Source of the DNA: Paractinoplanes ovalisporus
GTDB taxonomy: Bacteria > Actinomycetota > Actinomycetes > Mycobacteriales > Micromonosporaceae
Assembly: GCF_016834655.1 (NCBI RefSeq)
Contig: NZ_JAENHP010000004.1
Location: 620,001 to 684,000 of the forward strand
Length of the DNA: 64,000 nucleotides
Reading direction: 5' to 3'
Shown: positions 8,066-18,064 of the stretch, piece by piece
Numbering within the stretch: the first letter of the stretch is position 1
How the letters are laid out: every line of letters starts with the position of its first letter
Program-made: the position numbers and the translations under genes
The notes under the pieces: model-generated
What the model saw: only the letters and a program-made list of their open reading frames with translations
Told to the model about the DNA's origin: nothing
The model's database searches: none

Positions 8066-8187
8066 TCGCCTGGCCCGGCGTGGCCATGGCTTTGTCTCGC
8101 TGATCGCCTGGCCCGGCGTGGTCATGGCTTTGTTTCGCTGATCGCCTGGCCTGGCCTGGTCAGCGCTTTGTTTCGCTGATCGCCTGG
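8061..8187. repeat. 38-bp tandem repeat spanning two convergent gene ends
   Basis: The word GCTGATCGCCTGG recurs at 8061, 8099, 8137 and 8175, exactly 38 bp apart: three full units plus a partial one. Most units carry CATGGCTTTGT. The first copy holds the stop codon of the propeller gene and the last holds the final codons and stop of dgdA (QAISETK on the minus strand). The inner copies therefore look like tandem duplications of the dgdA 3' end. Confidence 0.92.
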
Positions 8188-9461
8188 TCGAGGATCTGCA
8201 GGCCCAGGTCCAGCTCCTCCACGGTCGAGGTCAGCGCGGGCGCGATGCGGAACACGCCGCCCATGGCCGGCAGCTGCACCACGTTCATGTGCAGGCCCAG
8301 CTCCAGGCAACGCCGGGTGACGGCCGCGCCCAGCTCGTCGGCCGGCTCCTTGGTGGCACGGTCGTGCACGAGTTCGAGACCCACGAGCAGACCCCGGCCC
8401 CGTACGTCACCGATCATCTCGTGCCGCTGGGCCAGCTCGCGCAGGCCGCCCGCCAGGTGGGCGCCGAGCTCGGCCGCCCGCCGGTCCAGCTTGTCGTTCT
8501 CGAGCACGTCGAGCACGGTGTTGCCGACCGCGGCGACCAGCGGGTCGGACACGTGCGTGGTGAAGAACAGGAAGCCCCGCTCGTGGGCCGTCCGCTCGAT
8601 CTCGTCGCTGGTGATCACCGCGGCCAGCGGCAGGCCGGCGCCCAGGGTCTTGCTCAGCGTCAGGATGTCGGGGGTGACGCCGTCGCGCTGGAACGCGTAC
8701 CAGTCACCGGTCCTGCACAGACCGGTCTGTGCTTCGTCGAGGATCAGCAGTCCGCCGCGCTCGTGCACCTTGTCGCGCAGCACGGCCAGATAGCCGGGCG
8801 GCAGGTCGAGCACGCCGCCCGAGCTCAGGATCGGCTCGACGATGCAGGCGGCCAGGCTGCCCACCGACTGCGCGTCGAACAGGTCGAACGAGAAGTCCAG
8901 TTGCCGCCGCCAGTCCAGCTCACCGTTCTCGTCGGTGAAGTCGGGCCGGTACGTGTTCGGCGTCGGGATGGCAAAGTTACCGGGGGAGGCCGGGCCGTAG
9001 CCCTTGCGGCCCGAGCTGTAGGTGGCGTTCGCGGCGGCCTGGGTCATGCCGTGCCACGAGCGGGCGAACGAGATCACCTCGTGCCGGCCGGTGACCAGCT
9101 TGGCCATCCGGATCGCGGCCTCGTTCGACTCGGCGCCCGTGGTCAGCAGCAGCACCTTGTTCAGCGGGTCGGGCAGCGACTCGGCCAGACGGCGGGCCAG
9201 GTCGACCACCGGGCGGCTGAGCATGCCGCTGAACAGGTGGTCGAGGGTGGCCGCGGAGCGCTGCACGGTCTCGACCACGGCCGGGTGCGAGTGGCCGAGG
9301 ATCGCGCTCATCTGCCCCGACGTGAAGTCGAGCAGGCGGCGGCCATCGGCCGTGTGGACGAAGCTGCCCTCGGCGCGCTCGATGATCTCGGGGACGAAGC
9401 GTCCCGCGCCGGAATAGCGGACCAGGTGTCGTTCGGCGTCGGACCAGAAGGAATCAGCCAT
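8160..9461 (-). CDS. dgdA: 2,2-dialkylglycine decarboxylase (class III aminotransferase)
   Basis: A 433-aa PLP enzyme. The family decarboxylates 2-aminoisobutyrate or isovaline to a ketone and then transaminates pyruvate to alanine. The sequence follows Burkholderia DgdA closely: LDFTSGQMSAILGHSHP with the substrate-site Gln50, FARSWHGMTQAAANATYSSG with Trp137, LILDEAQTG with Asp242, and the Schiff-base Lys271 in LTLSKTLGAGLPLA. ATG at 9461 follows a -10 hexamer by 6 nt, so the transcript is probably leaderless. A LysR gene is divergent, as in the dgdA-dgdR pair of Burkholderia. The 3' end has been duplicated as a 38-bp repeat. A general omega-aminotransferase is the less likely alternative. 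Confidence 0.9.
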   Translation of the reverse strand: MADSFWSDAERHLVRYSGAGRFVPEIIERAEGSFVHTADGRRLLDFTSGQMSAILGHSHPAVVETVQRSAATLDHLFSGMLSRPVVDLARRLAESLPDPLNKVLLLTTGAESNEAAIRMAKLVTGRHEVISFARSWHGMTQAAANATYSSGRKGYGPASPGNFAIPTPNTYRPDFTDENGELDWRRQLDFSFDLFDAQSVGSLAACIVEPILSSGGVLDLPPGYLAVLRDKVHERGGLLILDEAQTGLCRTGDWYAFQRDGVTPDILTLSKTLGAGLPLAAVITSDEIERTAHERGFLFFTTHVSDPLVAAVGNTVLDVLENDKLDRRAAELGAHLAGGLRELAQRHEMIGDVRGRGLLVGLELVHDRATKEPADELGAAVTRRCLELGLHMNVVQLPAMGGVFRIAPALTSTVEELDLGLQILDQAISETKR

Positions 9462-9465
9462 GCCT

Positions 9466-9491
9466 TGACGCTATTTTGTTTGCGAGCGTCA
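9466..9491. promoter_or_regulatory. LysR-type operator between dgdA and dgdR
   Basis: TGACGCT (9466-9472) and AGCGTCA (9485-9491) are perfect 7-bp inverted arms 12 bp apart. The left arm overlaps the dgdA -10 hexamer (minus-strand TAGCGT, 9468-9473), so the bound regulator could touch or block the dgdA promoter. Symmetric boxes between divergent genes are typical of LysR regulators. Confidence 0.6.
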
Positions 9492-9536
9492 GGTCCATCT
9501 CATGTTTTCGCCGGTGCTGTTAAGGAGAAGCGAACA

Positions 9537-10418
9537 ATGCTGAACCCGTGGCGCCTGCGACTGCTCGTTGATCTCGCTACCTATGGGACCGTGCGCGCGG
9601 TCGCCCAGCGCGGCAACCACAGCCCGTCCGCGGTGTCGCAGCAGCTGGCCACGCTGGAACGCGAGACCCGAACGGCCCTGGTCGAACGCACCGGCCGCCG
9701 GGTGCGCCTCACCGCGGCCGGGGTGCTGCTGGCCGGGCGGGCCCGCGAGATCCTGGCCGCCATGGACGCGGCCGAGGCGTCACTGCGCGGCCTGGCGCTC
9801 CAGCCCGCCGGAACGGTCCGGCTGGGCGCCTTCCAGAGCGCCCTGCCCGGACTGGCCGCCGAGGCCGTGTCGGTGCTGGCGGCGCGCCACCCCGACGTCA
9901 CCGTGGTGCTGCTCGAGATGGAACCGCACGAGAGCATGCCGGCCCTGCGCCGCGGCGAGGTCGACGTCATCATCACGACCACCGACTTCGCCGGGGCCGA
10001 GCTCGACCCGTCGATCGACCTGGTGCCGCTGACCGAGGACGAGGTGGTGCTCGTGCTCCCGCCGGGGCATCCCCTGGCCGCACTCGAGGCGGTCGACCTG
10101 GAGGCCTGCGCCGGCCAGCTTTGGACGTTCGACGTGGCCGGCTCCTACATGTCCGAGCTGGCCACCCGCCTGTGCCGGGAGGCCGGCTTCGAGCCGTCGG
10201 TGGTGTGCCGCTTCAACAACTACATGATCGCGCTGCAACACGTGGAACGCGGCGGCTCGATCACCTTGCTGCCCGGCCTGGCCGTCGACCCGCGCTATGA
10301 GGTGGTCACGCGGCCCCTTTCGCCGCCGGTTTCCCGCCGCATCACCGCGGCGGCCCGGCGCCCGTCCACGCCGCGCCCCGAGATCACGGCCGTGCTGACC
10401 GCCCTCCGCAGCCAGTAG
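9537..10418 (+). CDS. dgdR: LysR-family regulator, probably of dgdA
   Basis: A 293-aa regulator with an N-terminal winged helix-turn-helix (about residues 3-60, including NHSPSAVSQQLATLERE) and a periplasmic-binding-like effector domain (about 88-290). ATG at 9537 is preceded by AAGGAG at 9522-9527. Its gene is divergent from dgdA, the same layout as the Burkholderia dgdR-dgdA locus, where DgdR represses dgdA until the dialkyl amino acid is present. The inverted repeat at 9466-9491 is the probable binding site. LysR family is certain; the regulated gene is inferred from position. Confidence 0.85.
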   Translation: MLNPWRLRLLVDLATYGTVRAVAQRGNHSPSAVSQQLATLERETRTALVERTGRRVRLTAAGVLLAGRAREILAAMDAAEASLRGLALQPAGTVRLGAFQSALPGLAAEAVSVLAARHPDVTVVLLEMEPHESMPALRRGEVDVIITTTDFAGAELDPSIDLVPLTEDEVVLVLPPGHPLAALEAVDLEACAGQLWTFDVAGSYMSELATRLCREAGFEPSVVCRFNNYMIALQHVERGGSITLLPGLAVDPRYEVVTRPLSPPVSRRITAAARRPSTPRPEITAVLTALRSQ

Positions 10419-10458
10419 ACGCGCGCTTTCGTCGTCCAAGCGCTCTGCCGGCCTCGGA

Positions 10459-10894
10459 TCAGGGACCGATCCACAACGCCAACCAGCCCGCGACCATGCT
10501 GCTGAGGCTCACCGCCAGCGACAGAATGTCGAATCCGCGGGGGCGACTTGGCTCGCCCGCAGGTCGTCTGCCAGGCATTCCCCCCGGAGCGAGCCGCCTG
10601 GACCCGCGGGTTCGGGGATGTGCCACGGCCCGCCGCGCGGTCCCGGTCGCGACCGAAGATCCGTCCGAGGCGATCGAAGCGGTGGTAGCTACAACCGATC
10701 AGCCAGCTGTTGCCGAGCTTCCGGCACGCACGACGTTCACGCGTGAAACCGCCACATCTGAATGGGGCCACCACCGCCAGGTATGGAACGAAGAGGGCGA
10801 GGACGACGAAGGCCGCCAGACGTCTCTCATCCGAGAACCAAAGGAGGGCGCTGAGTAGGGCTACGAGAATACCGACGGTTGCTCGTTCTCCCGC
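10459..10894 (-). pseudogene. decayed small membrane protein with Cys/His motif
   Basis: On the minus strand one frame encodes two helices (GILVALLSALLWF, AAFVVLALFVPYLAVVAP) and then a compact motif with Cys, Cys, Cys and His (RCGGFTRERRACRK through GCSYHRF, about 10756-10680). The matching C-terminal helix (FDILSLAVSLSSMVAGWLA) lies one frame away and stops at 10459-10461. No ATG, GTG or TTG precedes the first helix in frame back to the fumarase stop. A lost start plus a frameshift points to a decayed gene of a small actinobacterial membrane family, whose layout I recall as helices, Cys motif, helix. A sequencing error could explain the frameshift but not the missing start. Confidence 0.55.
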
Positions 10895-10938
10895 CCCGGA
10901 GGACTCATAGTGACGACAAGAGCCTGGCGTTGACTCAG

Positions 10939-12606
<1,668 letters not shown>

Positions 12607-12676
12607 GAGCGGAAAGCCTAGGACAGCGGTCGGGGCTTCGGCGAACCGCTCCCACGTCGGGCACATACCATTTCGG

Positions 12677-13981
12677 TCAAGCAAACGGCAGATAGGCCAT
12701 ATCGCGTCCGGAAACGGCGATCAGTCCGCCCGGTCCGGCGGCGAAGATCTCGGCGTCCGTACGCACGTCGGCCAGCACCCGGCCGGTGCTGGGCGCGACG
12801 GCGACGACCCGGTCCGGTCTGCGGCTGGTGATGATGGCCGCGTACGGCGTCAGGGCCGCCCCGACCCCCTCGCCGACCGACCGTGACCAGGCGTTCCGGC
12901 TCCGGCTGAAGCTGAAGCCGCGCAGTGTCCGCGAGTCGGCGCTGCGGATCACCGCGAAGCTGTCGTTGACGCTGAGCACGGTCTCGCCCTTCGCGCCGTG
13001 CCACAACACCCGCCCGTCGTGCCCGGCCAGCAACTCCTCGCGGCCGGTCGGGTCGACGCCGAGGATCACGTCCTCACCACCGGCCGGGTCGTGTTCCTGC
13101 TTGCATCCCGAGCCGTTGTCGGCCGTACGCAGGTTGAGCCCGTCCCGCTGCCAGACCGGCGCCGACGAGGGCGGGTCGGTCGCGACCACGCCGTAGTAGC
13201 AGGTGCCGTCCTTGGCGATGCCGGTGACCGTGAGGACCCGGCCGCCCGCGATCGCGATCCGCTGCTCGGCCGTGGGCTCCGCGGTCTGCACGACCCGGCC
13301 GGTGGCGGTGTCGACCACGCGCACCTTGCCGTCGTCGGGCAGCCCGATCAGGCTCGGCATCAGCCGGGGGCGGGCCACGTCGTCGTCGACCCGGTCGGCG
13401 GTGAGCTGGCGGGTGTCCGGCAGGTCGGGGTTGGCCGCGTTGAGCACGAACCCGATCCCGCCCGTGTCGACGCTCCAGAGCGGTTTGGTGCCGCGCGGCG
13501 CCCACGCCGTCAGCTGGCAGTCGCCGCCCTTGGCGCAGCGCAGGTCGAGCAGCCCGTTGCGGTAGGTCCAGACCGCGGTGGCCTCGGTGTCGGCGCGCAG
13601 CTGGGCGCCGCTGCGCGGGTCGAGCACCTGGTAACCCTTGGTGAGCAGCCGCCCGGTGGCGACCACCGCGTCGCCGCCCTCACCCGAGATCGCGGCCCAG
13701 TCGGCGTCGTTGTCCCAGAGCTTGATCCCGGCGGTCAGCCCGTACGCCTCGATGGACGTGCGGTATTCGACGACCACCGCGTCACCGACGATCGCGACGC
13801 TCTGCGGGCTGCCACCGATGCGGGCCTGCCACCGGGCGGCGCCGCCGGCGATCGGCTCGCTCGTGTTGACCCAGCTCCACACCTGGGGCCACGGGTTCCA
13901 CACGCCGGTGGTGGCCAGCACGATCACGATCACGATCGCGACCAGCGCGTACCCTTTCCAGGGGCTGCCACCCGACGCCAT
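12677..13981 (-). CDS. membrane-anchored PQQ-like beta-propeller protein
   Basis: A 434-aa protein with a short basic N-terminus, one transmembrane anchor (about residues 9-29, YALVAIVIVIVLATTGVW) and an extracytoplasmic region of about seven propeller blades. Visible blade motifs include YGLTAGIKLWDN, VLDPRSGAQLRADTEA and VAPSTGRVLADVRTD. Four cysteines (LRCAKG, GDCQL, GTCYY, SGCKQ) probably form disulphides. No PQQ-binding or catalytic residues are evident. It resembles the propeller encoded at 7070-8065 in layout. The ATG at 13981 is preferred over GTG at 13990 because a TAGCGT hexamer lies 7 nt before the ATG. The function is unknown; a binding or assembly scaffold at the membrane is plausible. 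Confidence 0.78.
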   Translation of the reverse strand: MASGGSPWKGYALVAIVIVIVLATTGVWNPWPQVWSWVNTSEPIAGGAARWQARIGGSPQSVAIVGDAVVVEYRTSIEAYGLTAGIKLWDNDADWAAISGEGGDAVVATGRLLTKGYQVLDPRSGAQLRADTEATAVWTYRNGLLDLRCAKGGDCQLTAWAPRGTKPLWSVDTGGIGFVLNAANPDLPDTRQLTADRVDDDVARPRLMPSLIGLPDDGKVRVVDTATGRVVQTAEPTAEQRIAIAGGRVLTVTGIAKDGTCYYGVVATDPPSSAPVWQRDGLNLRTADNGSGCKQEHDPAGGEDVILGVDPTGREELLAGHDGRVLWHGAKGETVLSVNDSFAVIRSADSRTLRGFSFSRSRNAWSRSVGEGVGAALTPYAAIITSRRPDRVVAVAPSTGRVLADVRTDAEIFAAGPGGLIAVSGRDMAYLPFA

Positions 13982-13988
13982 GCGCGAC

Positions 13989-13994
13989 ACGCTA
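13989..13994 (-). promoter_or_regulatory. -10 box, leaderless start of gene at 13981
   Basis: Minus-strand TAGCGT ends 7 nt before the ATG at 13981. This hexamer overlaps the alternative GTG start at 13990, which argues against that start. Confidence 0.5.
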
Positions 13995-14081
13995 ACCAGG
14001 TCAATCACCCGGACGAAGGATCTTGATTCGCCCGTGTCGATAGCATTTGTACGATATTTCGGGCAGGGCGCCCGTGACATT

Positions 14082-14094
14082 GTGCAATTTGCAC
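14082..14094. promoter_or_regulatory. candidate hppD operator palindrome
   Basis: GTGCAATTTGCAC is a perfect palindrome with 6-bp arms around one base, about 95 bp before the hppD start. The AT-rich centre and TGCA ends resemble Lrp/AsnC-type sites, a family that often controls this gene in actinobacteria. No Lrp gene is in the window. Confidence 0.4.
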
Positions 14095-14188
14095 CGGCCG
14101 CGGCGGTTTCCCCGACGCCGGACGGTCAGCCTGCCCAGGCGCGCGAGCAACTGTTGAAACCGCCTGTGACCTGCGACAACCTCGGTCA

Positions 14189-15343
14189 ATGACGCAGACG
14201 ATGGAACACGGGACCCGCACCGACGACGTCTTTCCCGTCAAGGGCGTCGACCACTTGAAGTTCCTCGTGGGCAACGCGAAGCAGGCGGCCCACTACTACT
14301 CCACGGCCTTCGGCATGACCTGTGTCGCCTATCGCGGCCCCGAGCAGGGCTACCGCGACCACGCCGAATACGTGCTGGTCAGCGGTGGCGCCCGGTTCGT
14401 GCTGGTGGGGGCGGTGCACGCCGGCGCGCCGGGCGCCGACCACGTGACGAAGCACGGCGACGGCATCCAGGACATCGCGATCGAGGTTCCCGACGTCGAC
14501 AAGGCGTACGCGCACGCGGTGGCCGCCGGCGCCCGCAGCGTGAGCGAACCGCACGACCTCAAGGACGAGCACGGCACCGTCCGGGTCGCTTCCATCGCGA
14601 CGTACGGGGAAACCGTGCACTCGCTCATCGACCGGTCGGGATACGACGGGCCGTTCCTGCCCGGGTTCGTCTCCCGCGCCCCGATCGTCGACCGGCAGCC
14701 CGCCATCGAGGCCGGGATCCAGCCCAAGCGCTTCTTCCAGGCCGTCGACCACGTGGTCGGCAACGTCGAGCTGGGCCGCATGGACGAGTGGGTGGAGTTC
14801 TACCGCCGGGTGATGGGCTTCACGAACATGGCCGAGTTCATCGGCGACGACATCGCCACCGACTACTCGGCGCTGATGTCCAAGGTCGTCGCCGACGGCA
14901 CCCGCAAGGTCAAGTTCCCGCTCAACGAGCCCGCCGTCTCGCAGCGCAAGTCGCAGATCGACGAATACCTCGAGTTCTACGGCGGCCCGGGCGCCCAGCA
15001 CGTCGCCGTGGCCACCAACGACATCCTGGCCAGCGTCGACGCCATGCGCGCGGCCGGCGTCCAGTTCCTCGACACGCCCGATTCCTACTACGAGGACCCG
15101 GAGCTGCGGGCCCGGATCGGCGAGGTGCGGGTGCCGATCGAGGAGCTGCAGAGCTGCAAGATCCTGGTCGACCGGGACGAGGACGGCTACCTGCTGCAGA
15201 TCTTCACGTCGCCGGTGCAGGACCGCCCGACCGTCTTCTTCGAGCTGATCGAGCGGCACGGCTCGCTCGGATTCGGCAAGGGCAATTTCAAAGCGTTGTT
15301 CGAGGCCATCGAGCGGGAGCAGGAACTGCGCGGCAATCTGTGA
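14189..15343 (+). CDS. hppD: 4-hydroxyphenylpyruvate dioxygenase
   Basis: A 384-aa Fe(II) enzyme converting 4-hydroxyphenylpyruvate to homogentisate, the substrate of HmgA encoded 10 kb away. It has two vicinal-oxygen-chelate domains. The iron ligands are visible as His188 (AVDHVVGN), His271 (AQHVAVAT) and Glu352 (FFELIERHG). The C-terminal helix ending GKGNFKALFEAIEREQELRGNL, which closes the active site, is intact. Length is normal for bacterial HPPD. It lies alone after a 200-bp upstream region holding a palindrome. The assignment is secure; the main confusable enzyme, hydroxymandelate synthase, shares the fold but belongs in glycopeptide clusters, which are absent here. Confidence 0.94.
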   Translation: MTQTMEHGTRTDDVFPVKGVDHLKFLVGNAKQAAHYYSTAFGMTCVAYRGPEQGYRDHAEYVLVSGGARFVLVGAVHAGAPGADHVTKHGDGIQDIAIEVPDVDKAYAHAVAAGARSVSEPHDLKDEHGTVRVASIATYGETVHSLIDRSGYDGPFLPGFVSRAPIVDRQPAIEAGIQPKRFFQAVDHVVGNVELGRMDEWVEFYRRVMGFTNMAEFIGDDIATDYSALMSKVVADGTRKVKFPLNEPAVSQRKSQIDEYLEFYGGPGAQHVAVATNDILASVDAMRAAGVQFLDTPDSYYEDPELRARIGEVRVPIEELQSCKILVDRDEDGYLLQIFTSPVQDRPTVFFELIERHGSLGFGKGNFKALFEAIEREQELRGNL

Positions 15344-15353
15344 CACTGGTCGC

Positions 15354-15974
15354 GTGAACGAACCACCGGGATACGGGCCGCCGCCGGGCTATCCGGCGGG
15401 GCCCGGCCATCCGCCGCCGCCCTACCCGGGCTACGGCTATGCGTACGCGCCACCGCCGCTGCCCCTGAGCCCGGCCGGGGTGCCCCTCGCCGACTTCGCG
15501 CAGCGCCTGCTCGCATACATGATCGACATGGCGATCCTCACCGGGGTGAGCTTCGTGTTGGCCGTCCCGGCCTTCTTCGTCATCGTCTCCCGCATCGAAT
15601 TCCCCGACCCGTACGGGCCCGAGCCCGACCCGGAGGCGGTGTTCGGCGGCTTGTTCCTGCCGTTCCTGCTGCTCGAACTGGGCTTCCTCGTGCTGATGAT
15701 GCTGCTCTATTTCGTGTACGCGGTGGAATACATGCACCGCAGCGGCCAGACGTTCGGCAAGAAGGCCATGAAGATCCGGGTCGTGCCGCTCGACCCGGCG
15801 CAGCGCCTCACCCGGGGGATGGCGGCCAAGCGCTATCTCGTCGAATACATCGGCGGGATGTTCCTGCCGTTCTTCAGCTGGGTCGACGGACTGTGGCAAC
15901 TCTGGGACAAGCCGTACCAGCAGACCCTGCACGACAAATTCGCCCGCACCGTGGTCGTTAAGGTTTCTCCATGA
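15354..15974 (+). CDS. RDD-family membrane protein
   Basis: A 206-aa protein with a Pro/Gly/Tyr-rich cytoplasmic N-terminus (about residues 1-40) followed by an RDD domain. Helices are at about 50-75 and 95-120, and the polar QTFGKKAMKIRVV segment comes before a third, weaker helix. RDD proteins are small membrane proteins, some linked to ion transport; most are uncharacterised. The gene starts at GTG 10 bp after hppD and overlaps the next RDD gene by ATGA, so the two are co-translated. The start is supported by position rather than by a clear ribosome-binding site. Confidence 0.85.
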   Translation: MNEPPGYGPPPGYPAGPGHPPPPYPGYGYAYAPPPLPLSPAGVPLADFAQRLLAYMIDMAILTGVSFVLAVPAFFVIVSRIEFPDPYGPEPDPEAVFGGLFLPFLLLELGFLVLMMLLYFVYAVEYMHRSGQTFGKKAMKIRVVPLDPAQRLTRGMAAKRYLVEYIGGMFLPFFSWVDGLWQLWDKPYQQTLHDKFARTVVVKVSP

Positions 15975-16939
15975 GCTCGCTGCCCGCCGGTTGGTACAAG
16001 GACCCGGCCGACCCCGACACTCAGCGTTACTGGGACGGTGACGGCTGGCTGGGGAAGGCCATCCCGGCCGGCGCGGTGCCGCCGGACGGCCCGCCGCCGG
16101 TCGAGGAGGAGCCGCCGGCGGAAGCCACCCCGCCCGTGTCGGCCCCGCCGACCCCGGTCACACCCGCGCCCCCGGTGCACCAGCAGCCTCAGCCGCCGCA
16201 GGCCCCGCCCGGGTGGGGCCCGCAGCCGCCGCCCCCGCCCGGCTGGCAGCCGCCGCCGGGATGGCAGCCCCCGCCCGGCTGGGAGCAGATGCCCCCGGGC
16301 GTGCGCGCCGGCATGTACCCGCCGATCCAGGCCCGCCCGCACGGCTACGCGCTGGCCGGTCTCGGGCCGCGTCTGGTCGCCCGCCTGGTCGACATCCTGG
16401 CCGTGCTGCTGCTCAACGTGGTGGTCAACGGCTACTTCTTCTACGAGTTCGCGCGCGAGTTCGTGCCGCTCTACCGGGCCAGCCTCGACGAGATGGCCAA
16501 CGGCGGCAGCGCCTTCGACGTGCAGGGCTCGGGCCGCATGGACGGCCTGCTCTGGGCCATGCTGATCGTGGCCACGCTGCTCTGGCTGCTCTACGAGGCC
16601 CCGTCGATCGGCAGCACCGGCCAGACGCTGGGCAAACGCCTCATGCGGATCAAGGTCATGGCGGTCGAGAACACCGAGCCGCTGGGCTTCGGGCGGGCGT
16701 TCGGCCGCTGGGCCCGCCTCGGCCTGTGGACGCCGGCCTGGGGCTGCGCCGGCATCGGGTTCGTCCTGCAGCTGATCGACTGCATCTCGCCGGTCTTCGA
16801 CCAGCAGCTGCGCCAGGCGTTCCACGACAAGACGGCCCGTACGGTCGTGGTCGCGCTCCCGCCGGACGACCGTCAGCCCGTCGACGCCACCACCGGCGGC
16901 GGCAGCAACGGCACCTCCTCTTCCTCCTCCTCCTCATAA
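15971..16939 (+). CDS. DUF2510-RDD membrane protein
   Basis: A 322-aa protein. The N-terminal DUF2510 motif (LPAGWYKDPADPDTQRYWDG, residues 4-23) is followed by a long Pro-rich cytoplasmic stretch with tandem PPGWQPP repeats (about 75-110). An RDD domain follows with helices near 140-160, 195-215 and 250-270, and the polar signature GQTLGKRLMRIKV. The C-terminus is a Ser-rich tail. It overlaps the upstream RDD gene by 4 bp, and an aminotransferase gene follows 9 bp later. The Pro-rich linker probably binds partners. Transport function is a family-level guess. Confidence 0.85.
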   Translation: MSSLPAGWYKDPADPDTQRYWDGDGWLGKAIPAGAVPPDGPPPVEEEPPAEATPPVSAPPTPVTPAPPVHQQPQPPQAPPGWGPQPPPPPGWQPPPGWQPPPGWEQMPPGVRAGMYPPIQARPHGYALAGLGPRLVARLVDILAVLLLNVVVNGYFFYEFAREFVPLYRASLDEMANGGSAFDVQGSGRMDGLLWAMLIVATLLWLLYEAPSIGSTGQTLGKRLMRIKVMAVENTEPLGFGRAFGRWARLGLWTPAWGCAGIGFVLQLIDCISPVFDQQLRQAFHDKTARTVVVALPPDDRQPVDATTGGGSNGTSSSSSSS

Positions 16940-16948
16940 AGGACCCCG

Positions 16949-18031
16949 ATGACCCGCCTCACCCGTGCCGACCTCGACAACCTTCCCGCGTACGTGCCGG
17001 GTCGCAACCTGGCCGACCTGACCCGTGAGCTGGGCATCGCCGAGGCGATCAAGCTGGCCAGCAACGAGGTCCCGTACGGGCCGCTCCCCGGCGTGGCCGA
17101 GGCGGTGGCCGAGGCGATGCTCAGCTCGCACCGCTACCCCGACATGGGCTCGGTGGCTCTGCGCGACACCCTGGCCGCCAAGCTGGGCGTGAGCGCCGAC
17201 CGCATCGTGACCGGCTGCGGCTCGGTGGCGCTGGCCGAGATCCTGGTCAAGGCGACCTGCCTGCCCGGTGACGAGATCGTCTACTCGTGGCGCTCGTTCG
17301 AGGCCTACCCGATCATCGCGGCCGGTGCGAGCGCGACCAGCGTGCGCGTGCCGAACACCGGCGAGCACGGCCACGACCTGCAGGCGATGGCCGACGCGAT
17401 CACCGAGCGGACCCGGCTCGTGATCGTCTGCAACCCGAACAACCCGACCGGCACGAGCGTGCGCAAGGCGGAGCTCGACCGTTTCATCGCGGCCGTCCCC
17501 TCCGACGTGCTGATCGTGCTCGACGAGGCGTACCGGGAACTCGTGACCGACCCCGACGTGCCGGACGGGGTGGCGACCTACGGCGACCGGCCGAACGTCC
17601 TCGTGCTGCGCACCATGAGCAAGGCGTGGGGGCTGGCCGGTCTGCGGATGGGTTACCTGGTGGCGCAGCCCGAGGTGGCGACCGCGATCAGCAAGGTGGT
17701 CACGCCGTTCTCGACCAGCCTGGTCGCGCAGGCGGCGGCGATCGCGGCCCTGGGTCAGGAACCGGAGGTCCGCCGCCGCTGCGCGCTCGTGGTAGCCGAG
17801 CGCGACCGGGTCACCGAGGCCGTCCGCAAGCTCGGGGTCGACGTGCCGTCCAGCCAGGCCAACTTCGTCTGGCTCCCGCTGGGCGCCGGGGCGGTGCCGT
17901 TCGCCCAGGTCTGCGAATCGCGGGGGGTCATCGTGCGGCCGTTCGCGGGGGACGGCGTACGGGTGACCATCGGCACGCCGGAGGAGAACGACTCCTTCCT
18001 GGCCGCCGCCGAAGTGGCCCTCACCAACTAA
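16949..18031 (+). CDS. pat: aromatic / histidinol-phosphate-type aminotransferase
   Basis: A 360-aa PLP enzyme of fold type I, aspartate-aminotransferase superfamily, HisC branch. Visible residues are the substrate loop KLASNEVPYGPLPG, the PLP-stacking segment GCGSVALAEI, NPNNPTGT, the Asp in VLDEAYRE and the Schiff-base Lys in RTMSKAWGLAGLRMGY. Several actinobacterial members with this N-terminus are annotated as Pat, acting on phenylpyruvate and 4-hydroxyphenylpyruvate. Such an enzyme near hppD, hmgA and fahA could supply 4-hydroxyphenylpyruvate from tyrosine. A biosynthetic HisC role cannot be excluded, as there are no his genes nearby to decide. AAAGGAC precedes the ATG by a few bases. 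Confidence 0.8.
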   Translation: MTRLTRADLDNLPAYVPGRNLADLTRELGIAEAIKLASNEVPYGPLPGVAEAVAEAMLSSHRYPDMGSVALRDTLAAKLGVSADRIVTGCGSVALAEILVKATCLPGDEIVYSWRSFEAYPIIAAGASATSVRVPNTGEHGHDLQAMADAITERTRLVIVCNPNNPTGTSVRKAELDRFIAAVPSDVLIVLDEAYRELVTDPDVPDGVATYGDRPNVLVLRTMSKAWGLAGLRMGYLVAQPEVATAISKVVTPFSTSLVAQAAAIAALGQEPEVRRRCALVVAERDRVTEAVRKLGVDVPSSQANFVWLPLGAGAVPFAQVCESRGVIVRPFAGDGVRVTIGTPEENDSFLAAAEVALTN

Positions 18032-18064
18032 GCCCTTCTTGTGGGCCGGCCCGCGAAACGGCGC

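Noticed and set aside
8061..8187. CRISPR-like array
   Set aside because: The units are contiguous 38-bp tandem copies without unique spacers, and they derive from coding sequence; no cas genes are present.
10496..10858. A 120-codon plus-strand open frame
   Set aside because: It has no ribosome-binding site or motif and is antisense to the hydrophobic and Cys/His segments of the decayed minus-strand gene.
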